From: a virus
DNA length: 64,000 nucleotides
Reading direction: 5' to 3' (one strand)
IMG/VR virus record: IMGVR_UViG_3300031951_000093
Coordinates: 1-64,000 of that record
Positions within the stretch are counted from its first letter, which is position 1; each line of letters begins with the position of its first letter. The translations under genes were made by a program, and so were the position numbers. The notes below the pieces were generated by a model. The model did no database searches and was not told where the DNA came from. It was given only the letters and a program-made list of their open reading frames with translations. Positions 24,144 to 31,818 of the stretch are shown piece after piece.

Positions 24144-24310
24144 TTTTGTAAGAAGCCATGATTACTTTGCAAATGCTCAGTGCATTCGATAGGTTAATCA
24201 CAAAGCCTGCTGGCCACCGTGGCTTGACTTGTTACAAGGCTTAACATTTGCAAAATGTTAAGGGCACCAATTCAGAATTGAACTATCCACATTATAGCAC
24301 AAATCAGCCA

Positions 24311-24751
24311 TCACTCTTCCAGTGCGATCAAAGTAATCAAAACCCCCGGCAACTCACTACCAACACAATAGCGCTTGCTCGTATTACCATCTACAATATA
24401 GCTATCGTCTTTGTAAAGCACACCCGTCAAAGCATCGCTTATTCCACGCAATAACTTATCCCTGTCGGGGCGTGTCTTCATGTATTTAGGCGCATTAGGC
24501 TTCAGCCCTTTCTTGTTGAAATGTGACCTAGGTCTTTGAAATATAAAAACAGCGCTCATTGATACGGCACCTTCTATCATTGCAATATCAAGATCAATAG
24601 CTACACTTGTGACAAGATCGCGCCATTCTTCTAGTTGTTTGCATGTTTCAATCAATATAGCTCTACCTTCTTTATTTTTGCCAACATATTTCTTTGATCC
24701 TTGTGGCGCAGGATTCATCCCTCGCACTTCAAATGTGATTGCATTGGTCAC
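24311..24751 (-). CDS. RusA-family Holliday junction resolvase
   Basis: The 146-aa protein has the RusA core: RPDRDKLLRGISDALTG near residues 95-111, then the acidic YKDDSYIVD and a closing Lys-Arg strand. The paired Asp residues bind metal for cutting branched DNA. The usual KPDxDN reads RPDRDK here, a modest change. It is the last gene of the 28.3-24.3 kb minus operon and would resolve recombination intermediates made by the RecE/RecT pair or clear branches before packaging. Confidence 0.85.
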   Translation of the reverse strand: MTNAITFEVRGMNPAPQGSKKYVGKNKEGRAILIETCKQLEEWRDLVTSVAIDLDIAMIEGAVSMSAVFIFQRPRSHFNKKGLKPNAPKYMKTRPDRDKLLRGISDALTGVLYKDDSYIVDGNTSKRYCVGSELPGVLITLIALEE

Positions 24752-25149
24752 TTTGTTTGACGTTCGAGTTTTGTTATTATAGCATTTTGGCGATCAATTA
24801 TTTGACTTTGCATTTTAATTGTAAATTGAGATGTTTTTACCTCTTCAGCCAGTTCTGTTAGCGCTGATCTTTGATCTTCAATATGAAGTCTCAATAACTT
24901 GCGATCTTTATTAGCTTCTTTGTATTTAAAGGCAAAGTGCTTTGCACAGCACCGATAAAGCTTGTCCATAACGAAAGTAACTCTTTCTGTGCGAAATTCA
25001 AAATGTTTTTCTATAAATTTATCAGCAAGACTTCTTATCACGCAGTCACCTATCCATCCTTGCCTGTCAAACAGATCATTATCTTCTATAATCTGCCACA
25101 TATCATCTTCTGTGGCGTTTTCTCTAATGAAATCATCAAACAAAGTCAT
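24748..25149 (-). CDS. hypothetical protein with C-terminal coiled coil
   Basis: The 133-aa product has an acidic N-terminal helical domain (about 1-80) and a C-terminal coiled coil (about 85-130). It is coupled by ATGA overlaps to RusA and to the gene upstream. Possibly a partner of the recombination genes. No family is recognised. Confidence 0.5.
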   Translation of the reverse strand: MTLFDDFIRENATEDDMWQIIEDNDLFDRQGWIGDCVIRSLADKFIEKHFEFRTERVTFVMDKLYRCCAKHFAFKYKEANKDRKLLRLHIEDQRSALTELAEEVKTSQFTIKMQSQIIDRQNAIITKLERQTK

Positions 25150-25748
25150 CTGGATTGATCGCGTTGTTTTCTATTTACACTAGCACAATACAAAGCATCT
25201 ACCCAAGCCTGTAACACTTCGTCGCCATTGTGCAGCTCAATCTTCACCTGTTCATCACTCACTTGAATCAAGCTGCAAACGTCAATCATCACCCCACGAT
25301 CGGCCAACGTGGCCACCGCTGAGCCCATCTCAGCCCATGGCACAACCGCAGGAGCACCACCTAATCCGCTTGGCCATACCGAAACTAACCCCAGCCCCTT
25401 GCTACCTAAATTCGCTGCAATATCAACAGTTACAGCAGCTTCATGTTGCGGAACTATTAAGTGAATCATTGCACCTAAAATCTCCATCTTTTCCCATAAC
25501 TTATGATTGATTAAAATATCTATCATCGGCTTAACGGAATTAAACTTATCCGATGGCTTCCAGTCTTTGTTTTTTGCATAACTAATAGCAGCCGCACGCA
25601 GTAGCTTATTGCGCCCAGAAAATGAAGGCGGTAAATTATACGCTTCTGATATGATATTCATCGCAGGCATCAAGATCTTTTCTCCTGCAATATATAAGCC
25701 TTCTTCAGGCACGGGCTTTACATCATCGCCCTTAATCCATTTCACCAT
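25146..25748 (-). CDS. hypothetical protein (200 aa)
   Basis: A 200-aa soluble mixed alpha/beta protein with a central AVTVDIAANLGSKGLGLVSV stretch and a C-terminal basic tail. It overlaps both neighbours in the operon. No family is recognised. Confidence 0.5.
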   Translation of the reverse strand: MVKWIKGDDVKPVPEEGLYIAGEKILMPAMNIISEAYNLPPSFSGRNKLLRAAAISYAKNKDWKPSDKFNSVKPMIDILINHKLWEKMEILGAMIHLIVPQHEAAVTVDIAANLGSKGLGLVSVWPSGLGGAPAVVPWAEMGSAVATLADRGVMIDVCSLIQVSDEQVKIELHNGDEVLQAWVDALYCASVNRKQRDQSR

Positions 25749-26437
25749 GGCACATCATCCTCTTTCGTGGTAGTATCTTCAACAGATCCCAGCCTTTCTT
25801 TAATAGCTGTTTCTAGCATTTCTTGCGCTAGATTTTTGTTGCGGGCGATCCATTCATAAGCCAAGGTACCCTGATGTAATAATGGTTTTTTTCCCATTGA
25901 TCCACGTAATACGCTTTCGTACATTATCTTGCCCAGTGGACCTTGCAATGGAAATTCAAGTAGTTGTTTTGTTGGTTCTATTGTTGAAATTAAAATCTTA
26001 CATTTTTCATAGTATTTGCGCCGTTCTTCTATTGTCATACTGTTTGCATTCCAGTAGGCACCAGCCGGTAGCCTGTATTCATCTGAAATGGGCATAAATT
26101 CCTCGCGCTGTGGTGATGGGTCGTGAAAAGTGTCTGGATCAGATATTCTCGTTCTCAGGTCACTTCTAAAGCCACGATTTAATACTGCTACATTATTTTG
26201 CAGTGGGTAAATATATCTAAATAGTTGCATGTGAAACGCCATGTCATCTGGTGGATTTGGATCTAGTAGCCGCTGCTTAATTGCATATTGCAAAATGAAC
26301 GGATTCAACTCTACAACCACCTTATCTGATAATTGCACATACATCTTGGCTAAAGTCGTTGTAGATAACTGCCGCATCTTCGGCAACATTTCTAATGCGC
26401 AAGCAATCAACCCGGTGAAGTCTTCTTCACTGATCAT
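25742..26437 (-). CDS. hypothetical protein (231 aa), possible replication accessory factor
   Basis: The 231-aa product is mostly helical, with an N-terminal domain (1-90) and a C-terminal helical domain that ends in an acidic tail (TTTKEDDVPW). It lies between the replication-initiator candidate and RusA, so a helicase-loading or accessory role is thinkable from position only. No motif is decisive. Confidence 0.45.
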   Translation of the reverse strand: MISEEDFTGLIACALEMLPKMRQLSTTTLAKMYVQLSDKVVVELNPFILQYAIKQRLLDPNPPDDMAFHMQLFRYIYPLQNNVAVLNRGFRSDLRTRISDPDTFHDPSPQREEFMPISDEYRLPAGAYWNANSMTIEERRKYYEKCKILISTIEPTKQLLEFPLQGPLGKIMYESVLRGSMGKKPLLHQGTLAYEWIARNKNLAQEMLETAIKERLGSVEDTTTKEDDVPW

Positions 26438-27141
26438 GTCGGGAATTGTTGTAGGATTTGACCATCAAGCAAGCATCCACCTTTATCGCCTGATCTGCCG
26501 CCATTTTGCTTGTGCCAATAGGCAACATTATGCTCGGCGCATTGATCTCTTAATGATCTAAACCAATTTATATCAGCAGGTCTTGCGTTAGGGCCGGATT
26601 CGCCGCCGCTGATAACCCAATTGATTTGGCTCATATATTCCACCGGAATAATCACTTTGCTCAACAATGGTTCAGCACTAATAAAGCGCACTTTTGCTGG
26701 AGTATAACTCAGATAATGAATTCGTTGCAGGCACAAATAACTCTGCTTTTCGCAGCTTACGCCAAGCCATACGTTATCCCATCCTTCACCCCAGTCGTCA
26801 GGCAGATGATCATGTATACGATGCGCTCTTTTTGTCAGAATTTGATATGTCAAGTGTGGCGTGCGCCTAATTATATCCCATGCTTCATCGCGCCATTTAT
26901 CCGCATCAACATGAAAAAAGTCACTCCAGCTACACGTAAAGACCTTCGCCGGATCTTTCCATTTTAATGGCTTATTAAATGTAGTTGGCGCACTTCTTGT
27001 TACAACATTAGACTTAATCCCCCATCGCCCTTCGCGTTCTGTAAACATATAACAATTATCGCAGCCTGAACTAACTTTGTTACATCCTTGCCATGGGTTC
27101 CATGTGTGATCCGTCCACGAAATGGCTGTGTTTTGACCCAT
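26434..27141 (-). CDS. phage Gp37/Gp68 (DUF5131) family protein
   Basis: The 235-aa protein begins MGQNTAISWTDHTWNPWQGC and has the C-x(7)-C-x-x-C spacing (Cys20, Cys28, Cys31) and GVSCE, AEPLL and GGESG segments of the Gp37/Gp68 family. Members resemble radical-SAM-like TIM barrels with a Cys cluster, and their substrate is unknown. The ATG at 27141 overlaps the stop of the upstream gene (TGATG). It is common beside replication genes of phages. Confidence 0.85.
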   Translation of the reverse strand: MGQNTAISWTDHTWNPWQGCNKVSSGCDNCYMFTEREGRWGIKSNVVTRSAPTTFNKPLKWKDPAKVFTCSWSDFFHVDADKWRDEAWDIIRRTPHLTYQILTKRAHRIHDHLPDDWGEGWDNVWLGVSCEKQSYLCLQRIHYLSYTPAKVRFISAEPLLSKVIIPVEYMSQINWVISGGESGPNARPADINWFRSLRDQCAEHNVAYWHKQNGGRSGDKGGCLLDGQILQQFPT

Positions 27142-28340
27142 CAAACAGCACCTTGAGAAAGTGACGTGCAATCCATCATAGCAAAAAACTCAGCCTCCTC
27201 GCGTGCCTGACGTTCTTTAAGTTTTTTTACGATTTGTGAAGCTTCGTGTGCTTTCTCTAAGACATCTTGACGACCATATCTTTGGCGTGGTTTAGATGAT
27301 CCACCGCCCATCTTAATGAAGTTATTTAGAGTAATCGACATCCAGCCTTTGCCGTTGATTCTTGCTTTTATTCCAAGGTCACACTGCTCTGATACAGCAT
27401 CTAAACCACCGTTTACAAAGTCATTGATTTTTGTTAACTCTTGAATCAAAAGAGACCATGCTTGAGGTGTTTTTTTGCCTGCTTTATGCTGCCAAAATGC
27501 TATAATTTTTTCAGAAACCGGAAGCAGCGCCGCCGGAACGTCATCGTTATTAGGGCAAAAAACGGCCGATTTTGCCTTTGAGGCCTGCTTTTTGACAGGG
27601 GCCTCTGAGGGGCCTTCTAGGGGCCTTGGCTGGCCCCAGGGTGGTATGGGCTGCTGAGGCTGTTTTTGGACGCTCAGGGGCGATTCTGGAGGGGTCTGAG
27701 GAGCTCGTGGCTCCAGAAACGATGGATCGCTGATCAGGAAGGTGGGCATGATGGGGTTTTCCACAGGGTTTTCCACAGGTTGGGGAGAAGGGGCTTTTTC
27801 CACGTGGCCGGGCGGTGTGTCGCTGACCGAAGGTCGGCGGGGCTGTTCCGAGCCGTGGGGGGGCGCAAAAGGGGGGTCTTGGTTTTTAAGTTTTGTTCTT
27901 GTTAAAGGCTTCTTGTTAGTGTCCCCCCCCATTTGGGGGAGGGGACCCCTCCCCTGTTTGGGGGATCCCCCATTTGGGGGAGGGGTCCCCCGTTTGGGGG
28001 AGGGGTGTGATCGCGGTCTGATGCGTTCCGATCGGACGTGATAAACCGTTGCAAATCCAGGCCGCTCATGTTTTTCGATCCAACCCTGATCCACTAGGAC
28101 CCGCAGGGATCTGCGAATGTCGTCACCCTTCATTCCGCACTCCTGCTCAAGCCTGGCGATCGTTGGGAACGCAGCGTCTGCGATGCCGGCATGATGCCAA
28201 AGCCAGCCGTAGACGAAGACCAATCCCTTTCTGTCTCGTGCTGCTGTTAGCAGGTCCAACGGTACCTGCACAAATGCCGATCGCGTCAGTTGATCGCGGA
28301 GGTTGCCGTCGCCAGTTGTAGACGGTTTCGATGTTTTCAT
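27141..28340 (-). CDS. winged-helix replication initiator candidate
   Basis: The 399-aa protein has an N-terminal winged-helix domain (about residues 15-105): FVQVPLDLL, then helices around TIARLEQECGMKGDDIRRSL and a wing with WIEKHERPGFATVYHV. A long Pro, Gly and Gln-rich linker follows (about 110-255) with tandem PPNGG-type units, then a conserved C-terminal domain (about 270-360) and a basic coiled tail. The plan recalls lambda O-like initiators whose gene contains the origin. Linker-coding DNA carries GC-rich palindromes (27922-28005). Its 5' leader has a tiny reading frame and a possible antisense RNA. Confidence 0.65.
   Translation of the reverse strand: MKTSKPSTTGDGNLRDQLTRSAFVQVPLDLLTAARDRKGLVFVYGWLWHHAGIADAAFPTIARLEQECGMKGDDIRRSLRVLVDQGWIEKHERPGFATVYHVRSERIRPRSHPSPKRGTPPPNGGSPKQGRGPLPQMGGDTNKKPLTRTKLKNQDPPFAPPHGSEQPRRPSVSDTPPGHVEKAPSPQPVENPVENPIMPTFLISDPSFLEPRAPQTPPESPLSVQKQPQQPIPPWGQPRPLEGPSEAPVKKQASKAKSAVFCPNNDDVPAALLPVSEKIIAFWQHKAGKKTPQAWSLLIQELTKINDFVNGGLDAVSEQCDLGIKARINGKGWMSITLNNFIKMGGGSSKPRQRYGRQDVLEKAHEASQIVKKLKERQAREEAEFFAMMDCTSLSQGAV
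27922..28005. repeat. GC-rich palindromic repeats inside the initiator gene, possible origin
   Basis: Units close to TCCCCCATTTGGGGGAGGGG recur three to four times (about 27926-27944, 27967-27985, 27987-28005, with an inverted version between). Each unit is itself a palindrome with CCCCC and GGGGG arms. They encode Pro-Pro-Asn-Gly-Gly-like units. Iterons within an initiator gene mark origins in lambdoid phages, which is the basis for suggesting an origin. Confidence 0.55.
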
Positions 28341-28347
28341 GGTAAAA

Positions 28348-28368
28348 TCACCTTAGTTCTGTTTTCAT
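28348..28368 (-). CDS. leader peptide MKTELR upstream of the initiator
   Basis: A seven-codon frame (ATG to TGA) follows an AAGGAGC ribosome site, and its end contains the AAGGTGA that serves as ribosome site for the initiator start at 28340. Translation of the peptide would therefore affect initiator expression. The initiator itself begins MKTSK, so the leader may be a duplicated start. Confidence 0.4.
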   Translation of the reverse strand: MKTELR

Positions 28369-28410
28369 GCAAGCTCCTTTCAGTCGGCAAAACTGAATCG
28401 GGAGCATCCG

Positions 28411-28438
28411 AGCCTACGGTTTGCGCCGTAGGCTTTTT
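28411..28438 (+). terminator. orphan plus-strand terminator antisense to the initiator leader
   Basis: GCCTACGG-TTTGCG-CCGTAGGC is followed by five T on the plus strand. No plus-strand gene lies upstream; the region to the left is the initiator gene on the other strand. A TAAAAT at 28343 could start an 80-90-base antisense RNA ending here. Confidence 0.6.
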
Positions 28439-28449
28439 CATCTTAGCAG

Positions 28450-28515
28450 CCTTTTGAGATCTGCGTAACGATTCGTAACGAGTTGCGCAAGGCTTGTGGT
28501 TGGGTGCTATGGTTT
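28450..28515 (+). promoter_or_regulatory. promoter region for the 28537 operon
   Basis: GTAACGATTCGTAACGAG contains two GTAACGA repeats, followed about 28 bases later by CTATGGTT, a spacing like that of the other phage promoter boxes. Confidence 0.4.
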
Positions 28516-28536
28516 TGGTTGAGTTGAATTTTCTTG

Positions 28537-28734
28537 ATGGATCGATCTGAAATTCTTTCATGGGTCTTTGCGCTATCGATTCTCTTTTCAATCATTTCCT
28601 CGGCTCACTTGATTGGCGCTTTTAATGAAGCATCCGCATTTAATCGCTTTACAACAGGGCCAAAAGCTACCGTTTGGGATGCGTTGTTTCTTGAGCTTCG
28701 CGTAGAAGCACAGTGCAATAATCAAAAGCCTTGA
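28537..28734 (+). CDS. small phage membrane protein
   Basis: The 65-aa product has one membrane segment (about residues 7-24) and a soluble tail with FNRFTTGPKATVWDALFLELRVE. I have seen this tail pattern in many uncharacterised phage membrane proteins. It is the first of five short overlapping genes before the tRNA. Confidence 0.6.
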   Translation: MDRSEILSWVFALSILFSIISSAHLIGAFNEASAFNRFTTGPKATVWDALFLELRVEAQCNNQKP

Positions 28735-28735
28735 A

Positions 28736-28843
28736 ATGGAAAGCTTTGTAAACTTAATCCCCATCGCATCGCGTGATGCCTTATGGTGGTGGTTGCTTCT
28801 TTCAGCTTCATTGCTTTTGTTGAGTTCTGTTTATGATGACTGA
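28736..28843 (+). CDS. very small membrane protein (35 aa)
   Basis: A 35-residue product with a Trp and Leu-rich hydrophobic segment over most of its length. It begins one base after the previous stop and overlaps the next gene. Real coding is supported by the tight packing only. Confidence 0.4.
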   Translation: MESFVNLIPIASRDALWWWLLLSASLLLLSSVYDD

Positions 28844-29000
28844 TCTAACGCCTGAGCGAATTCGCGCCATAGATGACTACAGGCTTAAAAAAGAAAAGCT
28901 TTGGCAGGCTGAGGATGAGCTTGCTTTAGCAGCATTAGAATGTCGATCAAGCGGGATTAATCCTGAATTTATCACTGAAACCGGCTACGGACCAAAATGA
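28833..29000 (+). CDS. small hypothetical protein (55 aa)
   Basis: A 55-aa helical, charged protein with YRLKKEKLWQAEDELALAAL. It overlaps both neighbours, the downstream one by ATGA. Function unknown. Confidence 0.45.
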   Translation: MMTDLTPERIRAIDDYRLKKEKLWQAEDELALAALECRSSGINPEFITETGYGPK

Positions 29001-29167
29001 TTAAACTTCTTGCCGCCGTTATTGGCGGTGCTTTATCAATCGTTGTACTAATTGCTCCTGGTTATGCACCTGCTTGGTTAATTTTTTTGCACTGGCTGCT
29101 TGCAGTTTGTCAGTGGACACTTGTTTTTTGGATTATTTCTTTAATTAAGGCAAGCAAAAATGACTAA
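28997..29167 (+). CDS. small membrane protein (56 aa)
   Basis: The 56-aa product has two hydrophobic segments (about residues 3-22 and 25-48). It is coupled by ATGA to the preceding gene and overlaps the next. Function unknown; such tiny membrane proteins are often toxic or lysis-related. Confidence 0.45.
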   Translation: MIKLLAAVIGGALSIVVLIAPGYAPAWLIFLHWLLAVCQWTLVFWIISLIKASKND

Positions 29168-29276
29168 CGGATTTTCCGCCGTTTTTGCCTTTCTCCTATT
29201 TCTTGCGGGATCAATGTCAATTGTATGCACCGCTGCTTTTGTGCTTATGAAAATAACTGAAGATCCCAGGGAATAA
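29160..29276 (+). CDS. very small membrane protein (38 aa)
   Basis: A 38-aa protein with one long hydrophobic segment and a short polar end (KITEDPRE). It ends 12 bases before the tRNA. Function unknown. Confidence 0.4.
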   Translation: MTNGFSAVFAFLLFLAGSMSIVCTAAFVLMKITEDPRE

Positions 29277-29288
29277 CAGCTACAAAAA

Positions 29289-29361
29289 GGCGGCCTAGCA
29301 ATCTGGAGAATGCAGTGGCCTCATAAGCCTCCGAAGGTGGGTCCGATTCCCACGGCCGCCA
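29289..29361 (+). tRNA. tRNA with anticodon CAT (Met elongator or Ile2), atypical
   Basis: A 73-base cloverleaf: acceptor GGCGGCC/GGCCGCC is perfect, the T stem GTGGG/CCCAC is perfect, and the anticodon loop is CTCATAA. The anticodon stem has one T-T mismatch, the D stem is short, and the T loop reads TCCGATT instead of TTC. CCA is not encoded. The perfect G1-C72 pair argues against an initiator. It may decode Met, or Ile ATA if the C is modified. Confidence 0.75.
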
Positions 29362-29536
29362 TTACAACTCATGACAAGCTCATGACAAGTGCAAAACCCT
29401 TGCACCACAACAGATCTCAAGGATTTTCAAACCTGATCTGATGGCGATTTTTAGCACTTGCGATACTGCTTTAATGCCAGGCCGCTTGCGATTTGTTGCA
29501 TTTTATGCCAAGATCATAGAAATTTAATTTCATGAC

Positions 29537-30256
29537 ATGGCAAAAAGTAATGTTTGGGATATAAATTGCGGCCATAGTTCACGGAATAAAGAAAGCAAAG
29601 AAGCTTATCGGCGCTTTAGGATTTACCTTGAGATGGGTCCATCGCGTAACGTAAACAAGCTGTCTTCGATATTGAAAATACCAAGACAAAATCTTTATGT
29701 TCAAGCAAAAACATATAGCTGGGCCGATAGAGTCGAAGCCTATGATACTTATATCGCAAAAGCGAATCAAATAGATAGCATGAATAAAATGGTGGATGGC
29801 CTATCGCCATTACCTGAAGTTAATGTTTTGACGCCAGATCCTGAAGTAATAAACCCTGACGTGATTGACTATAATGCAATGACGGCAAAACCAGATAGGC
29901 ATACGCAAGAAATTAGCTTATATCAAAGACAATTTAAGGGCATTGGTCAAAGTTTAGCTAATGAAGCGCTTGCTACATTGGAACTTGCTAAAGACTGTCG
30001 GGAAGTAATTCAGCAAGATGCAGAGCGATATAAAAAAGCAGTAGAAGATGGTGCACATGACAAAGCATTAAGCATTGCAAAGCGTATATCTGAAAAGATT
30101 AAGCAATACACTATGCTTGGTGGTTTAGCTGTAAACTATGGCAACAGCAGTCGTACACTCTGGGGCGATGCGATCGGGATCAATACCGTGCTACAGTGTT
30201 TCTATACTATGCAACAAAATGTTAAGAGTGGCGCGAAGGGTGGAAAGCGTGGGTAA
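29537..30256 (+). CDS. putative terminase small subunit
   Basis: The 239-aa protein has an N-terminal helix-turn-helix (about residues 35-65: SRNVNKLSSILKIPRQNLYV) followed by W-x-x-R-V-x-A-Y-D-x-Y, a pattern I associate with phage small terminase and related DNA-recognition proteins. A central acidic linker and a long helical oligomerisation region (about 130-205) follow. It lies 20 kb from the large subunit, which is unusual. Another DNA-binding role cannot be excluded. Confidence 0.5.
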   Translation: MAKSNVWDINCGHSSRNKESKEAYRRFRIYLEMGPSRNVNKLSSILKIPRQNLYVQAKTYSWADRVEAYDTYIAKANQIDSMNKMVDGLSPLPEVNVLTPDPEVINPDVIDYNAMTAKPDRHTQEISLYQRQFKGIGQSLANEALATLELAKDCREVIQQDAERYKKAVEDGAHDKALSIAKRISEKIKQYTMLGGLAVNYGNSSRTLWGDAIGINTVLQCFYTMQQNVKSGAKGGKRG

Positions 30257-30282
30257 GATATGGGGGTTCCTTTCGTTGAGGT

Positions 30283-30483
30283 TTGATTTTGGACGGTTCG
30301 ATTCTTAATCGGTTGCGTGATACAATTGGCTTTGAATATGACAAAAGGCTGGGTTTTTTTGTTGTGTTTGAAGAAGGAGAGTATTTTGATACTAATCTTT
30401 CAATTGATCAAATGATGCAACTTAGCCAGGAAATCGCTGATCTAGCGCAAAAAGCAATGCAAGAGGAGGAAGGTAATGCCTGA
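30283..30483 (+). CDS. small protein, paralogue of the next gene
   Basis: The 66-aa product shares an N-terminal DxSILxRLxxxxxF pattern, a central beta segment and a helix ending with A-x-A-M with the product of 30476, so the two are diverged duplicates. The start is a TTG (30283 or 30289). It overlaps the next gene by 8 bases. Confidence 0.5.
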   Translation: MILDGSILNRLRDTIGFEYDKRLGFFVVFEEGEYFDTNLSIDQMMQLSQEIADLAQKAMQEEEGNA

Positions 30484-30754
30484 TTCAATCCTCAAACGAT
30501 TAGGAGGCATTTTCTCCGTGTGGGTTAATGCCGCAGGCACATTTACCGTGCAAGCCAAGCATTACGGTTATTCAACTGCGCTAGAATCCTTGACGGCAAC
30601 AGAATTGCGTCAACTCGGCGACGAATTGATCGCAATGGCAGATGCAATGGAACCGGAATCAGAACAGGAAGATATTGATCCATCCGAAGCAGAAATGCAC
30701 GATTGGAACAATCATCCTGCGCTCACCGCAGAGCAAAGAGGAGGCGTGAAATGA
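30476..30754 (+). CDS. small protein, paralogue of the previous gene
   Basis: The 92-aa product begins MPDSILKRLGG, matching the preceding gene, and adds an acidic C-terminal extension (about residues 60-92). Its stop overlaps the next start. Function unknown. Confidence 0.5.
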   Translation: MPDSILKRLGGIFSVWVNAAGTFTVQAKHYGYSTALESLTATELRQLGDELIAMADAMEPESEQEDIDPSEAEMHDWNNHPALTAEQRGGVK

Positions 30755-30852
30755 ACATTGCGTTTTATGTTGCAATCGCTGTGGTATTGCTCCCTATGAT
30801 AGTGGTTGCGTTTGTTGCTGCTGTTTGTGGGGCGAAAGGTTTCAAATCATGA
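30751..30852 (+). CDS. very small membrane protein (33 aa)
   Basis: A 33-residue, almost wholly hydrophobic protein with one membrane segment. It is linked to both neighbours by ATGA overlaps, which supports real coding. Confidence 0.45.
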   Translation: MNIAFYVAIAVVLLPMIVVAFVAAVCGAKGFKS

Positions 30853-31127
30853 GCGAACAAATCAAGCCATTGTTTCACCTTGCAAAACACAAAGATGGCA
30901 ATCATCGCGGATCACTTAGGTTGAGATGGTTTATTAAATATGGCGACTCAATGACTGATTTTGGGTTTTCGACCAAATCAGAAGCGTTAGAATGGGTTCG
31001 TAGACATTGGCTGCTTAATGCTGTTGATTGGCAGAGTAAATATATATTTAGACTAAAAGGTGATACTAGGGATATTTCAATTGTCAGCAAGGATGGATAT
31101 TCGCTAAAAGCCTTTTCTTGTGTTTAA
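30849..31127 (+). CDS. hypothetical protein (92 aa)
   Basis: A 92-aa mixed protein with a basic N-terminal half, a central MTDFGFSTKSEALEWVRRHW segment and a beta-rich end. The ATG at 30849 overlaps the preceding stop. Function unknown. Confidence 0.5.
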   Translation: MSEQIKPLFHLAKHKDGNHRGSLRLRWFIKYGDSMTDFGFSTKSEALEWVRRHWLLNAVDWQSKYIFRLKGDTRDISIVSKDGYSLKAFSCV

Positions 31128-31175
31128 TGTTTCAAATTGTTAAAACAGCTAGCCGTCTGATTGTGTTAGTCTTAT
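31128..31175 (+). promoter_or_regulatory. promoter box before the 31200 operon
   Basis: GTTTCAAATTGTTAAAACAG matches the boxes at 45701 and 21709; a GTCTTATCGT -10-like element lies about 25 bases downstream. Confidence 0.45.
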
Positions 31176-31199
31176 CGTAAGGAAGTCCACCCAAAGACC

Positions 31200-31454
31200 A
31201 TGAATTTTCAACCTCCAGCGCTTAATCCGCGCCCAATCCATCCTTCCTCTAGGCCTCAACCAGTGAAGCCTAGGCCATTAGATCGCCCCAAAGCGCAAAT
31301 TGCCATGATCACAACAGAATATGCGCATCGGTTGCTTGCATTGTTTGCGCTATTGTTTGTCATCTCTTTGGGATCTTGCACCATTGCGCCTATTCTTGGG
31401 GCATTAGAAGGTGCTAGGATTCACGCTCCGGCTAAAACCGCGATGGTGGCGTGA
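31200..31454 (+). CDS. Pro-rich membrane protein
   Basis: The 84-aa product has a Pro and Arg-rich cytoplasmic-type N-terminus (residues 1-35), one membrane segment (about 44-62) and a short Ala-rich tail. Its stop overlaps the next start (GTGATG). Function unknown. Confidence 0.5.
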   Translation: MNFQPPALNPRPIHPSSRPQPVKPRPLDRPKAQIAMITTEYAHRLLALFALLFVISLGSCTIAPILGALEGARIHAPAKTAMVA

Positions 31455-31813
31455 TGGACTTCATTCAGTGCGCGGAATTACTAGAGTCTGAGGGCTTTGG
31501 TAATGCAGCTAAGTTTTTGCGCAATTTCAACAGTGATTCAACTATGTACAATGACACAGATCTGATGAGTTTACTGACTGACCCTAACATCAGTCAAGGT
31601 GCAAAAATTGGCGTCTTGGCTGACATGGTTGTGCCGAATGAGCCAGAGCCAAATTTGAACAAAGGTTATTCTGAAGTGCAGAATAACTTGCAGGAAATTG
31701 CGATGGTGACGTGGATGGCCAAGCAGGCAGTAAGGAAAGAGATGATTGAGATTGCGACTAGTTTGCAAGATGTATCGGTAAACAGTGTAAAAATAGTTGA
31801 TAAGGAGGCTTGA
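31454..31813 (+). CDS. hypothetical protein (119 aa)
   Basis: A 119-aa acidic helical protein. A GTG at 31451 could also start it. It ends next to the AAGGAGG ribosome site of the FGE-like gene. No family is recognised. Confidence 0.5.
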   Translation: MDFIQCAELLESEGFGNAAKFLRNFNSDSTMYNDTDLMSLLTDPNISQGAKIGVLADMVVPNEPEPNLNKGYSEVQNNLQEIAMVTWMAKQAVRKEMIEIATSLQDVSVNSVKIVDKEA

Positions 31814-31818
31814 TTGTG

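Noticed and set aside
27922-28005. Possible CRISPR array
   Set aside because: The repeats are adjacent, palindromic and without unique spacers, and they are coding.
29368-29389. Direct repeat after the tRNA as attachment site
   Set aside because: It is only 11 bases twice, outside the tRNA, and no integrase is present.
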